Below are positions 46,942 to 56,181 of a DNA stretch of 64,000 nucleotides, one piece after another (positions within the stretch are counted from its first letter, which is position 1; each line of letters opens with the position of its first letter). A program made the position numbers and the translations under genes. The notes beneath the pieces are model-generated. The model did no database searches and had not been told where the DNA came from. It saw only the letters and a program-made list of their open reading frames with translations. Source of the DNA: Psychrosphaera sp. B3R10 (GTDB lineage Bacteria; Pseudomonadota; Gammaproteobacteria; Enterobacterales; Alteromonadaceae); assembly GCF_018861025.1 (NCBI RefSeq), contig NZ_JAHKQH010000045.1:124001-188000 (forward strand). Direction: 5' to 3'.

Positions 46942-47388
46942 TTAAGCTTTACTGTCATGCCAACTAAATTCACATGACTTGTCATATTCCTTCCAAACAA
47001 CAGGTGTCCAGTGTTGTCCCGTTCTTATCTGTGATTTTGCATCCCGGTTAAACTTTGAGGCTAAGGCATATTTTTTATCCGCGCTCACATTTAAGGTTAA
47101 TGTTTTCGCTTCGCTCGTGCCATTGAGTTGTCTAAAACGTCGAACCGTTTGATCATCTATCATTTCCTTCAGTTCGATTTCATGAGTCCCGACAGGTAAG
47201 TTCATTGTTTGTCTTTGGCCCATAATATTTTTACCATCGACTTTGTAAATAAAAGCAGGGTAGATGGATTGTGATTCTTTCGTAATGTTTTTTACCGTAA
47301 TTTGACCACATTGTTGGTCAGCGAAAACTGTGCCAGAGAAAGACGCTCCAGCTGCTATTAGGCATGTTGCGATTATGATGTGTTTCAT
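46942..47388 (-). CDS. Small secreted protein, paralogue of the PDZ protein's C-terminal domain
   Basis: 148 residues with a signal peptide (about 1-23, ending VFADQQ). The mature part matches by eye the last 130 residues of the PDZ protein encoded at 48532-49485: shared order is QCGxI, DGK, a glycine turn (LPVGTHEIELKE versus LKAGRHKLLFKS), a strand with NKxYxLA/DKKYALA, and C-terminal CExxWHD. Two cysteines bracket the domain and could form a disulfide in the periplasm. No known family recognised. Downstream of, but 148 bases from, the Sel1 gene, so co-transcription is uncertain. Confidence 0.7.
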   Translation of the reverse strand: MKHIIIATCLIAAGASFSGTVFADQQCGQITVKNITKESQSIYPAFIYKVDGKNIMGQRQTMNLPVGTHEIELKEMIDDQTVRRFRQLNGTSEAKTLTLNVSADKKYALASKFNRDAKSQIRTGQHWTPVVWKEYDKSCEFSWHDSKA

Positions 47389-47536
47389 GTGTATTCCTCT
47401 TATTCATAAAAATGACGAACTAGAATTTTCAAATAAGGGCTGTCAACACTTTCCCTAACAGCCAATGTTTATTGTTAACTTCATTATTAAAGACAATACT
47501 CGACGGTTATTGGTTACAAATAAATATGATAAAAGG

Positions 47537-48472
47537 TTATCCACCGCTGCCCATAATAGCGGACAAAGCGATATCATTGAGTTCGCCTGCCAATATTTGG
47601 TATTGGCTAATACTCATACCTGTGCAAGTTAAATTTCGTTCACAGGTTTGGCTAAATATTTTAGAGCCGGTATTAACTCGATATTTTTCAGGTGAGATAT
47701 GAGAAAAGCGCTGAATCTCATAATCAAATATTTCAATTAACGATGGTGCGCGAACGGTTATGACCTCTGTGCCATCGTCTTCAGGCCAACGAAACGTAGA
47801 TTTTCTCTTGGCTTTTGAGTTTGGAGCCTGCTGAGTTTCGATGCTGTCAGATGTCTTATTTTGAATGGCGCCATTCGATTTTTTCGCAACGACTTGTTGC
47901 TCCGTATTGGCTTCTGTTTCCTTAGCTAAATTTGTGATGATCTCGTATACATCAGGTAAGTTGTCGGCATTAACTTCCCCTTTTAAATAGATATGCTCGA
48001 TAAATTCCCTAACCTGCTTGTTATTCTGTTCATAGGCTTTAGTTAGCCATTTGTCAGCATCTGAAAGTGATTTTTCACCTAATTGGCCACGATAGTAAAT
48101 AACACCGAGGATAAATGAAGATTGCCCACTGCCATTGCGGGCTGCCTTTTTAAAGTATTTTAAAGACTCATCGTAATCAAAATTTTCTTTGTCGGTAAGG
48201 TAGATATAACCAAGTTTGAACTGCGCTAAGGACGAACCAAATTTTGCAGCCCGACGATAAGTTTTTATCGCGCTGGAGGGATCTTTTTTCGTGCCGTATC
48301 CTACCCAATACATATCTCCTAAGGCGTACATTGCATCAGCGTAACCACGTTTAGCATACTGCCTAAACTCTTTAAAGTAAGTCACACACTCAGCATCAAG
48401 ACATTCTTCCATTTGATTGGCAAAGATTGTTGGATTAAAAAAAATCAAAAAAACGATAAATAATTTTTTCAT
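47537..48472 (-). CDS. Secreted Sel1-repeat protein
   Basis: 311 residues with a signal peptide (about 1-18). Three to four Sel1-like repeats in residues about 40-160 (YADAMYALGDMYWVGYGTKKDPSSAIKTYRRAA; SSLAQFKLGYIYL; SGQSSFILGVIYYRGQ), then a polar linker and a C-terminal region with two cysteines (SQTCERNLTCTGMS). Such repeats mediate protein contacts in the envelope. Fourth gene of the ECF sigma operon (59 bases after the PDZ gene). Confidence 0.8.
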   Translation of the reverse strand: MKKLFIVFLIFFNPTIFANQMEECLDAECVTYFKEFRQYAKRGYADAMYALGDMYWVGYGTKKDPSSAIKTYRRAAKFGSSLAQFKLGYIYLTDKENFDYDESLKYFKKAARNGSGQSSFILGVIYYRGQLGEKSLSDADKWLTKAYEQNNKQVREFIEHIYLKGEVNADNLPDVYEIITNLAKETEANTEQQVVAKKSNGAIQNKTSDSIETQQAPNSKAKRKSTFRWPEDDGTEVITVRAPSLIEIFDYEIQRFSHISPEKYRVNTGSKIFSQTCERNLTCTGMSISQYQILAGELNDIALSAIMGSGG

Positions 48473-48531
48473 TTCAAGCTCCTTGTTTATTTACTTGCAT
48501 TCATTACGTTAAATACGATGTGTCAGTTCTG

Positions 48532-49485
48532 TTAATCGTCATGCCACTTTAGTTCGCAATTTGCATCCGAGACTTCTAATACACTAATTTGCCATTCTTT
48601 ATTATCGTTAATCATTTCAGCCGCGAGCAGATAATTTTTGTTTGGTAGAACATCAAGCGTGAATTCCTTTTTTTCATGAAGGGTTTTAAACATCGGACGC
48701 TTTTTTGTATATCTTGCTGCGGGTTCAGATTTAAATAGAAGTTTATGACGGCCAGCTTTTAGTCTTACAGAGTTTAGGGCCCCGTTTTGCTTTGAAATAA
48801 TACCCATAGTGGAAACGATTTGACCGCTGAAGTTTTGGGTCGTTTTACCATCGATACGGCGCAGTTCTAACGGAAAAAACGTTCTGTCGCTTCTGGCTTT
48901 TGGGATCGTGTATATACGCCCACATTGATCTTCTAAGTTGTCTAATTTTAGGGTGAAGCCAGGAATATCAGTGACACTTAACACGGCTGTTAAGGTTTTT
49001 CGCTCGCCACCTTGCTGTACGTCTAATTTGATACTTTGTTTGTCGGTGAAACTACGAACAAAAGAAGAGAAGGCAGTAAGTTGGCTTCTATGGGCTGGAA
49101 TATCATCGAGGAAAAATAGTTTATCGCCGGAATTGAGTCCCAATTTTTCCGCTACGCTACCTGGGGTGATACCGACTATATGAAAGTAGTTGTCGTTACT
49201 TTGAACATCGAGCACTAAGCCTAGATCACTAATACGTGTGGGTTCTGAAGACAATAACTGTTCAAAATCACTTAATGAATTACCTCTTTGCGCCTCAATG
49301 TTTTTAACCCGTAAAATAGTTTCAGTTGTGGTTTGCTTTAATTGCGCTAATAATTTTGCTGACTCAGGTGATAATGAATTTGTTTCGTCATCACTGAATG
49401 GCTGTCCTTCAACATTTTTATTCGCTAGTAGCGAGCCACTTGAGATAAGTGCTGAGATAAATAAAATAACTTTTACATAAGACAT
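48532..49485 (-). CDS. Secreted PDZ-domain protein of the ECF operon
   Basis: 317 residues with a signal peptide (about 1-22). A PDZ domain occupies about 75-155 (LGLVLDVQSNDNYFHIVGITPGSVAEKLGLNSGDKLFFLDDI); no protease domain is present, so it is not a DegP/DegS protease. The C-terminal 130 residues form a domain shared with the small secreted protein at 46942-47388. Probably a periplasmic sensor or effector of the operon. Eight bases after the anti-sigma gene. Confidence 0.8.
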   Translation of the reverse strand: MSYVKVILFISALISSGSLLANKNVEGQPFSDDETNSLSPESAKLLAQLKQTTTETILRVKNIEAQRGNSLSDFEQLLSSEPTRISDLGLVLDVQSNDNYFHIVGITPGSVAEKLGLNSGDKLFFLDDIPAHRSQLTAFSSFVRSFTDKQSIKLDVQQGGERKTLTAVLSVTDIPGFTLKLDNLEDQCGRIYTIPKARSDRTFFPLELRRIDGKTTQNFSGQIVSTMGIISKQNGALNSVRLKAGRHKLLFKSEPAARYTKKRPMFKTLHEKKEFTLDVLPNKNYLLAAEMINDNKEWQISVLEVSDANCELKWHDD

Positions 49486-49493
49486 AACAATCC

Positions 49494-50051
49494 CTATATC
49501 TTCATTGTGGCAGGCGAAGTGGTTTTAGCTAAAATCCTTTCGATTTCAGATTTTCGTTGACGCCACAAATCGTGAATAACAACTTTATTACTTTGACTTA
49601 AATATGCGTTTTGGATCTGACTGTCTAATAACATCAAATTATGATTAATCTGAGCGGTTTCACTATAATCATACTGCCTTGCCATTTGCTTTTGTAATTC
49701 AGTATTTTGATCTATCAAAAGGCTTGTCTCTCTGTCTATCGTGTTATTTTCGGGCATCAAAAAATATACTGAAGTTGCAAATAAAATGCTCGCGGCCATG
49801 GCAAACCATTTGGGTTGTAATTTTAATTTAGTGACATTTGAAGTTGGATTTTGGGCCCGTTGAAAATCGTCCCAACTAGGTGCGCGCTTATTTTCGATAT
49901 TTGTTGTTAACTCGGTTTGCATGTTCAAATTGGCAAACGAACTTCGTATTGCAGTCAAATTATTGAATCGAGACAGACACTCCTCACATTGCATAATATG
50001 TGGCTCGTCACCTGTGGATCCTAAAAGTTGTAAATCGGTTAAATGTTTCAT
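49494..50051 (-). CDS. Anti-sigma-factor-like membrane protein
   Basis: 185 residues from the ATG at 50051, which overlaps the sigma gene stop (ATGA). The N-terminal part has HIMQCEECLSRFNNL, a Cys-rich zinc-finger-type arrangement as in ZAS anti-sigma factors; one membrane segment follows (about 92-110, FAMAASILFATSVYFLM) and a periplasmic coiled-coil-like tail. Role as anti-sigma factor is inferred from topology, coupling and position directly after the ECF sigma gene. Confidence 0.78.
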   Translation of the reverse strand: MKHLTDLQLLGSTGDEPHIMQCEECLSRFNNLTAIRSSFANLNMQTELTTNIENKRAPSWDDFQRAQNPTSNVTKLKLQPKWFAMAASILFATSVYFLMPENNTIDRETSLLIDQNTELQKQMARQYDYSETAQINHNLMLLDSQIQNAYLSQSNKVVIHDLWRQRKSEIERILAKTTSPATMKI

Positions 50052-50602
50052 TGTTCTGCCAATACTTTTAGTTGCTGATAACAACGCATCAAGACAACTT
50101 TTGAGTAACTCACTGACTTATCCAATAACTCAGCAATCTCTTTATGTTTATACCCTTCAATTTCGTGAAGGATAAAAACGGTTCTGTATTCGTCATTAAC
50201 CCGCATTAACAGAGAATTTATATCTCGAACCGCACTAAGCCAATTCTCGTTAAACAGACTTGTCGTTTCGATAATATCCTCTTCGGGGAGTTCGCAATTA
50301 AATTTGTTTTGTACTTTAAGCTTGTTAATTGCTTGGTTAATCACAATTCTTTTTAACCATGCAACAAAAACCTGTTCACCTTGGTATTGCTTTATATGGC
50401 GAAATACATTGATAAATGCATCCTGTAAAACATCCTGAGCCAACTCGTGATGCTTTACCATTCGCAGTGCAATACCATAACCTATACCGCTGTATTGTTC
50501 GTAAATTGCTTTAAATGCAGCTTCATCACCAACTTTTGCGCGCTCTAGTATCTCGTTTGAGACAAGTTGGTTAAATTCCGTATTTAAAGGCATAACATCC
50601 AT
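50048..50602 (-). CDS. ECF-family RNA polymerase sigma factor
   Basis: 184 residues. Sigma region 2 (FKAIYEQYSGIGYGIALRMVKHHELAQDVLQDAFINVFRH) and region 4 (RVNDEYRTVFILHEIEGYKHKEIAELLDKSVSYSKV) are clear. Distinct from the RpoE of this window. Its promoter region contains a TGTAACC-N17-GTCTTT element, suggesting self-activation. First gene of a sigma - anti-sigma - PDZ - Sel1 operon. Confidence 0.92.
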   Translation of the reverse strand: MDVMPLNTEFNQLVSNEILERAKVGDEAAFKAIYEQYSGIGYGIALRMVKHHELAQDVLQDAFINVFRHIKQYQGEQVFVAWLKRIVINQAINKLKVQNKFNCELPEEDIIETTSLFNENWLSAVRDINSLLMRVNDEYRTVFILHEIEGYKHKEIAELLDKSVSYSKVVLMRCYQQLKVLAEQ

Positions 50603-50620
50603 AAATTTCGAGTTTTATCT

Positions 50621-50650
50621 AAAGACAATGGGATCGTTCAAAAGGTTACA
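50621..50650 (-). promoter_or_regulatory. ECF-type promoter of the sigma operon
   Basis: On the minus strand TGTAACC (50650-50644) and GTCTTT (50626-50621) are separated by 17 bases, the form of many ECF promoters (AAC-containing -35, GTC -10). It lies about 20 bases upstream of the sigma gene start codon. Confidence 0.6.
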
Positions 50651-50746
50651 AAAAATTTAACCATATAGGTTTTTTTCTTTAGTATCGAATTTTAGCGAGA
50701 TTTATCTGTGTTGGAGGATTGGTATAAGATAGCGAAATGCAGATAT

Positions 50747-50774
50747 AAAAAAGCCCGTTACATTGAACGGGCTT
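50747..50774 (-). terminator. Terminator after suhB
   Basis: Minus-strand stem AAGCCCGTT-N6-AACGGGCTT followed by T residues; about 43 bases past the suhB stop codon and upstream of the ECF promoter. Confidence 0.88.
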
Positions 50775-50816
50775 GATAAGTTAAACCAAAACGTTTGAGT
50801 TTTGGATTAGCGGTAA

Positions 50817-51620
50817 TTACTTAGAACGTAAACCGTCGTTTAAGTGTGGACGAATCGTTTTTAAAATTGAGCCCAATACTTTTGGTGTTGCGACAACGAT
50901 ATTGCCAGATTTGTCGAAGTTGTTACCACCTTCAAAGTCAGATACTACCGCACCCGCTTCAATGGCGATTAATTGGCCGGCAGCTGTATCCCAAGGCTTT
51001 AAGCCCATTTCCCAAAAACCTTCCATACGACCTGCAGCGACATAAGCCAAATCTAATGCAGCTGAACCGGCACGACGCATATCCGCTACTTGTGGGAATA
51101 GGTCAGCAAAGATGTTTTGATAAGCATCAAGTTGGTGTTTTTGTTTGAACGGAAAGCCTGTTCCAATTAACGTACCTGAAAGGTCACGTGCTTTAGAAAC
51201 ACGAATGCGTTTGCCGTCTAATTGAGCGCCAGCACCTTTCGATGCAGTGAACATTTCACCACGAATAGGATCTAAAATTACGGCCTGTTCTAATTTTCCA
51301 TCAACCTTAAGGGCAATAGAAACGGCAAAGTGAGGGATGCCTTTAATGAAGTTTGTTGTGCCATCTAATGGGTCGATGATCCACTGATATTTTTCGTCGC
51401 CTGCAGTAATTCCACTCTCTTCAGCAATGAATGAGTGATCTGGGAAAGAGGCTTTGATAGTTTGGATGATTGCTTCTTCTGCTTCCTTGTCAACATTAGT
51501 TACAAAGTCATTAGAGCCTTTTAGTTCAGCTTTAACCATATCAAGTTGCTCGAACGCACGAGCGATAATTTTACCAGCATTACGCGCAGCACGGACTGCG
51601 ATGTTTAACATCGGTTGCAT
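50817..51620 (-). CDS. suhB: Inositol-1-monophosphatase/Nus factor SuhB
   Basis: 267 residues, the same length as E. coli SuhB, which hydrolyses inositol phosphates and also acts with Nus factors in rRNA transcription. Metal-binding motifs FIAEESG and DPLDGTTNFIKGIPHFAVSIAL, and C-terminal WDTAAGQLIAIEAGAVVSDF are present. Confidence 0.95.
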   Translation of the reverse strand: MQPMLNIAVRAARNAGKIIARAFEQLDMVKAELKGSNDFVTNVDKEAEEAIIQTIKASFPDHSFIAEESGITAGDEKYQWIIDPLDGTTNFIKGIPHFAVSIALKVDGKLEQAVILDPIRGEMFTASKGAGAQLDGKRIRVSKARDLSGTLIGTGFPFKQKHQLDAYQNIFADLFPQVADMRRAGSAALDLAYVAAGRMEGFWEMGLKPWDTAAGQLIAIEAGAVVSDFEGGNNFDKSGNIVVATPKVLGSILKTIRPHLNDGLRSK

Positions 51621-51966
51621 TTACAATCACCTATTTGTAGAAAGAACGTAAGTATTCTGAATATTCGAAGACACGGCAACGCCGCAGAGTCTTATACAAG
51701 CTTTCGCTTTGAGCTCTACATCAAACATCAGAACAGATTACTAAAGAACATTTTTTAAACAGTCGCGCATTGTAGAGATTTTTTGAAAAAAGTAAATAGT
51801 TAATGCTAAAAATGTGGAGGCAATGGCTAATTTTGACTAGGGTTGTAGAGGTTTTGCACAGGAGTGGCTGAATAAATCAGCAGCAGTAAACAAGCGATAA
51901 TTTGGCAGGGTTAAACGAAAATTTAACCCAAACCAAATGTGTTAACTGTTTAAATATCAAACAATT
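51621..51966. other. Intergenic region upstream of suhB
   Basis: 346 bases between suhB and the DUF2750 gene, both on the minus strand. No open frame with a ribosome site was seen on either strand. It should contain the suhB promoter. The only notable structure is a hairpin at 51908-51929, listed separately. Confidence 0.6.
51908..51929 (-). terminator. Weak hairpin after the DUF2750 gene
   Basis: GGGTTAAA-N6-TTTAACCC, eight perfect pairs, 38 bases past the stop of the DUF2750 gene, without a good T-tract on either strand. Confidence 0.4.
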
Positions 51967-52317
51967 TTATAGCGCTTCAATTTCAGCAACTTCCTGCGTA
52001 AAGTCGACAACTTCTAATTCTTCGCATGGGCCATTATCTTCCCAGTCTAAGCCGATTAAAATGTCGTCTTCTTTTAGTTCCTCAAACCAAAACTCTAACC
52101 ATTCAGCAACAGAAATTTGAGTTGGGACAAAATCAGACCATTCATCAACACAACATTTTTGTGCCATAGACTCTGTAGACCATAACGGCATTGTTTCTGC
52201 GTTTTCAAAATTTGAAGAATCGGCAACAACCCATCCGTCATTCGCTTTGTCGTGTAAACCCCATAACATTTGGGTGGCTTTTACTTCTTTAAAAAATTCT
52301 GCAGTTACGTCAGACAT
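51967..52317 (-). CDS. DUF2750 domain-containing protein
   Basis: 116-residue acidic cytosolic protein with DUF2750 features: MLWGLHDKANDGWVVADS, MPLWSTESMAQKCC and EWLEFWFEELKEDDILIGLDW. Function unknown. Located 9 bases downstream of ygiQ and probably co-transcribed. Confidence 0.82.
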   Translation of the reverse strand: MSDVTAEFFKEVKATQMLWGLHDKANDGWVVADSSNFENAETMPLWSTESMAQKCCVDEWSDFVPTQISVAEWLEFWFEELKEDDILIGLDWEDNGPCEELEVVDFTQEVAEIEAL

Positions 52318-52326
52318 ATTGATTCC

Positions 52327-54633
52327 TTACCGGGTACGGTTTTTAGTATTTGATTTTGGTTTTTTTGTCGACGTCGATGTTGAACCACTATTATTGCGGC
52401 TCGATGACGCAGGAGCTGGTTTTTTGCCATGTTTAAATTGGCCAAGCCCTGTATGACGAGACAATGCTTTTTGTCCACGACCACCTTTGCTAGCAGACAT
52501 ACGTTCTTCATCTGCGGATGCTGGTGGCACTAAGTGTTGTTTACCGTGACCGATTAACTTAGTCAGGCCCATGTCTTTTAAGGCATGGCGGATCATTTTC
52601 CAGTTTTTTGGATCGTGATAACGCAAAATAGCCTTATGTAAACGACGTTCTTTTTCGCCACGAGGGATCGCAACAAGATCGTTTTGACGTTTAACTTTAT
52701 GCAGTGTATCAATTTCAGTGTGATACATAGTTGTCGCCGTCGCCATTGGCGATGGGTAGAAGTTTTGCACTTGATCGAGTCTGAATCTGTTTTCTTTTAA
52801 CCAAAGGGCTAAGTTGATCATATCGTCAATAGTTGTACCAGGGTGCGCAGCGATAAAGTAAGGAATAAGGTACTGCTCTTTTCCTGCCTCTTTCGAGTAC
52901 TTTTCAAACAACTCTTTAAATTTGTCGTAGGTGCCCATACCCGGTTTCATCATCTTAGACAATGGACCTTCTTCGGTATGTTCAGGCGCAATTTTTAGAT
53001 AACCACCAACGTGATGAGTAACCAGTTCCTTGACGTAACGTGGGTCTTGGATCGCTAAGTCATAACGCACACCAGAGGCGATAAGAATTTTCTTCACACC
53101 CGGTAATTCACGTGCTCGCTGATACAATTTAATCGTAGGTTCGTGGTCGGTGTCCATGTGCTTACAAATATCGGGGTAGACACAGGATGCACGGCGACAT
53201 GTTGCTTCGGCTTTAGCGCTTTTACAACGCAACATATACATGTTGGCCGTTGGGCCACCTAAATCAGAGATGACACCAGTAAAGCCTGGAACCGTATCTC
53301 GAATTTGTTCAATTTCATTGATGATTGAATCTTCTGAACGACTTTGAATAATACGACCTTCATGTTCGGTAATTGAACAGAAAGTACAACCACCGTAACA
53401 ACCACGCATGATATTAACTGAAGTTTTTATCATTTCGTAGGCTGGAATTTTTTTACCTTCATACTTTGGATGAGGGATACGCGCAAACGGCATTCCAAAA
53501 ACATAATCCATCTCTTCCGTTTCTAAAGGAAACGCTGGTGGATTGATCCAAACACTTCGGTCACCGTGACGTTGGAATAACGCTTTAGCACAACCAGGAT
53601 TGGTTTCCTGATGCAAAATTCGGTTGGTATGTGCATATAGAGTTTGATTTTGTGATACAACTTCAAACGCTGGCAGTTTAATGTAAACACGGTCCCATGG
53701 ACGTCTTAACTGCGCTTTGGTTTTTTTCTTGTCGTATGGTTGTACAACAATCGCTTGGCTGGCGTCTTTATCTACTGCGCTTTCTTCTATGGCTTGATCT
53801 TTATTGCCACAAGTATTTGGCTCGTAATCTTGATAAGGGCTATAGAGAGGGTCGATGATCCCTGGTTTGTCGATTTGTGTCGAATCAATGCCTTGCCAAT
53901 CTGGTAACGCATCTTTAGTTATAATTGCGGTGCCACGAACGTCTCTAATATCTTTTATATCTTCACCACGAGATAAACGATGCGTGACTTCAACAAGCGG
54001 GCGTTCGGCATTACCAAAAACCAACATGTCGGCTTTGGAATCAAAAATGACACTTCGGCGTACTTTGTCTGACCAATAATCGTAGTGACTAATGCGGCGT
54101 AAGCTTGCTTCTATTCCACCAACAATGACCGGGACACCTTTAAAGGCTTCGCGACAACGTTGTGAATAAACCGTAACTGCACGGTCTGGGCGTTTACCAC
54201 CTATATTGTCTGGCGTGTAAGCATCATCATGGCGTAATTTACGGTCCGATGTATATCGGTTGATCATTGAGTCCATGTTACCGGCGGTAACCCCAAAATA
54301 CAGATTTGGTTTACCGAGTCGTTGGAAATCATTTTTACTTGTCCAGTCTGGCTGGTCGATGATCCCAACGCGAAACCCTTGAGATTCCAGCATTCGGCCG
54401 ATAACCGCCATACCAAAACTTGGATGGTCGACATACGCGTCACCCGTAACAATAATTACATCGCAGGAATCCCATCCTAGTAAATCCATTTCTTCACGAG
54501 TTGTTGGTAAAAATGGCGCTGGACCAAAACATTCCGCCCAAAATTTTGGGTAGTCCCACAACATTTGGTCACTATGGACGGTGGCCTGTGGTGGTTTGAC
54601 TGCTTTTGTCGCAACAGTAGATTGAGATTGCAT
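52327..54633 (-). CDS. ygiQ: YgiQ family radical SAM protein
   Basis: 768 residues from the Met at 54633 ([12 protein letters not shown]). N-terminal cobalamin-binding-like region ([35 protein letters not shown]), then the radical SAM core with [11 protein letters not shown] providing the three cluster cysteines, and a low-complexity basic C-terminus. The frame is open 156 bases upstream, but that extension is rich in Phe/Lys/Asn and not conserved. The substrate of YgiQ proteins is not known. Confidence 0.93.
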   Translation of the reverse strand: MQSQSTVATKAVKPPQATVHSDQMLWDYPKFWAECFGPAPFLPTTREEMDLLGWDSCDVIIVTGDAYVDHPSFGMAVIGRMLESQGFRVGIIDQPDWTSKNDFQRLGKPNLYFGVTAGNMDSMINRYTSDRKLRHDDAYTPDNIGGKRPDRAVTVYSQRCREAFKGVPVIVGGIEASLRRISHYDYWSDKVRRSVIFDSKADMLVFGNAERPLVEVTHRLSRGEDIKDIRDVRGTAIITKDALPDWQGIDSTQIDKPGIIDPLYSPYQDYEPNTCGNKDQAIEESAVDKDASQAIVVQPYDKKKTKAQLRRPWDRVYIKLPAFEVVSQNQTLYAHTNRILHQETNPGCAKALFQRHGDRSVWINPPAFPLETEEMDYVFGMPFARIPHPKYEGKKIPAYEMIKTSVNIMRGCYGGCTFCSITEHEGRIIQSRSEDSIINEIEQIRDTVPGFTGVISDLGGPTANMYMLRCKSAKAEATCRRASCVYPDICKHMDTDHEPTIKLYQRARELPGVKKILIASGVRYDLAIQDPRYVKELVTHHVGGYLKIAPEHTEEGPLSKMMKPGMGTYDKFKELFEKYSKEAGKEQYLIPYFIAAHPGTTIDDMINLALWLKENRFRLDQVQNFYPSPMATATTMYHTEIDTLHKVKRQNDLVAIPRGEKERRLHKAILRYHDPKNWKMIRHALKDMGLTKLIGHGKQHLVPPASADEERMSASKGGRGQKALSRHTGLGQFKHGKKPAPASSSRNNSGSTSTSTKKPKSNTKNRTR

Positions 54634-54832
54634 AAATAGATGTACCCGAGCTTTGCAATTAAATATCAACTTGAACAAATTTTGTACAAGAAATGAAGAC
54701 GCGGGATTATACAGAAATTTGATCAGAAGTGGAAAAGGGTTTTCCCTATATTCGAACTTTTCATAAATATATAACTTGAAGCTTTGCAATTCCGCCTTAG
54801 AATAGAGGCGATTTTTTGTCTAAAGGTGCATT

Positions 54833-55603
54833 ATGAGTGAACAGATGGAATCGGCAACTGAATGTGTTGAACCGAGAAAAACAATAACAAAATCAACATG
54901 GTTTGGACTTACGGCGTTTGTTTTAGTTTCGTTATTTTTCTATTTATTCCCGCAAGTAGACTTGTGGGTTTCAAGTAAATTTTACGATGAACAAAATGGA
55001 TTTTATTGGAATGAAACCCAATTAGTTCAAATAACCTACGATATCTTTAAGCATATGCCTAAGTTATTGCTACCAGTCATGTTTATATTTTTACTTTTAA
55101 GTATTAAAAACGTGTATTGCAAAATCCGTCGGCATTTGTGTTTATTTGCTTTAGTCACTTTATTAGTTGGCCCAGGTATAATTGTCCACAATGTATTTAA
55201 AGATCATTGGGACCGAGCTCGTCCAAGAACGGTTGTCGAGTTTGGTGGTGACAAGACGTTTTCTCCTGCGTGGGTAATCTCGGACCAATGTGAACGTAAT
55301 TGTTCATTTGTCAGTGGTCATGCTGCAATGGGCTTCTACTTTATGATCTTAGGGTGGTTACTAGGTTCACGTAAGTGGTTCTACATCGGTTTAGGTATAG
55401 GCGCGGCCGTTGGCATGATACGAGTTGTGCAGGGAGGTCACTTCTTAAGTGACTCCATCTTGGCTGGGTTTATGGTCTACTGGACAATTTGGGTATTTGC
55501 AAAATGGATGCGGGTTCCTAATCCAGGAGACGATTGGCAATGCCCACAAGTTGAAAAGCAGCGTAAGTTATGTGAGCAAGAAAAAGCCGCTGAATCAGCT
55601 TAA
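54833..55603 (+). CDS. PAP2-family membrane phosphatase
   Basis: 256 residues with six membrane segments. The three PAP2 active-site motifs are present: KDHWDRARPR, CSFVSGHAAMGF and RVVQGGHFLSDSI (catalytic His residues). Similar proteins act on undecaprenyl diphosphate, phosphatidylglycerophosphate or lipid A phosphates; the sequence does not decide which. The C-terminus is a hydrophilic tail. Confidence 0.9.
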   Translation: MSEQMESATECVEPRKTITKSTWFGLTAFVLVSLFFYLFPQVDLWVSSKFYDEQNGFYWNETQLVQITYDIFKHMPKLLLPVMFIFLLLSIKNVYCKIRRHLCLFALVTLLVGPGIIVHNVFKDHWDRARPRTVVEFGGDKTFSPAWVISDQCERNCSFVSGHAAMGFYFMILGWLLGSRKWFYIGLGIGAAVGMIRVVQGGHFLSDSILAGFMVYWTIWVFAKWMRVPNPGDDWQCPQVEKQRKLCEQEKAAESA

Positions 55604-55930
55604 TTTATCTTTATAGTCATAGCATCACGTTCGACAATTTTATTTGGAATAGAATTGTCGTTCGTGAGATTGTCCCCTCGAAAACCTTTCGTTTAGTAAG
55701 CATTATTTTACAATTCATCGTGCTACACCTCTCTTCATCATAATTTGTTTTCTACTATTCCCTACCGAACTCATCGCTTGGTTCTCTTAAATACCCTTAT
55801 CTTTGTTGCCTTTTTCATATGTTTTTTCCGAACTGATTAGCTTACTAATTAACTAAATGTCTATGTAACCTTGAAATAATTACTAATTTCGCCCAGAATA
55901 CTTAGTGTTCTAATAGTTAGAGGTGGAATC
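55604..55930. other. Intergenic region after the PAP2 gene
   Basis: About 330 bases, pyrimidine-rich in the middle. An imperfectly terminated hairpin, CGACAATT-N13-AATTGTCG (55632-55660), follows the PAP2 gene but lacks a T-tract. No coding frame was seen until the small gene at 55931. Confidence 0.5.
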
Positions 55931-56092
55931 ATGTTTACTGGTAAGCGATTAAGTAGAGCACCGGATTATATTGGGTATCTTTGTTTTTGGTTGATTATAG
56001 GTGTTTATGTGGTGCCCACTATGGCTTTTAGAGGTTTGTGCAGTGCTGTCAATTATTTGGACAGGCTTACACAAAAGTGGTTATATGGTTAA
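55931..56092 (+). CDS. Possible 53-residue membrane microprotein
   Basis: MFTGKRLSRAPDYIGYLCF... encodes 53 residues with one hydrophobic segment (about 13-32), positively charged residues before it and a short amphipathic tail. A strong GAGGTGG ribosome site sits 6 bases before the ATG, and an AT-rich inverted repeat follows the stop. Located just upstream of putP. No family recognised; could be a small subunit or a chance frame. Confidence 0.5.
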   Translation: MFTGKRLSRAPDYIGYLCFWLIIGVYVVPTMAFRGLCSAVNYLDRLTQKWLYG

Positions 56093-56115
56093 ATTAATTC
56101 GTAGACGAATTAATT
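56092..56115 (+). repeat. AT-rich inverted repeat between the microprotein gene and putP
   Basis: AATTAATTCG-TAGA-CGAATTAATT: ten perfect pairs. No T-tract follows. A second small hairpin (AGAATGT-TTAT-ACATTCT, 56132-56149, followed by TTCTTTG) could be a weak terminator. Confidence 0.5.
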
Positions 56116-56181
56116 ATTGATTGCGCCAGAGAGAATGTTTATACATTCTTTCTTTGTATTTAACACACGATGAAGTTGATT

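Noticed and set aside
54634-54789. N-terminal extension of ygiQ (52 residues)
   Set aside because: AT-rich, Phe/Lys/Asn-rich translation with no family match; conserved protein begins after 54633.
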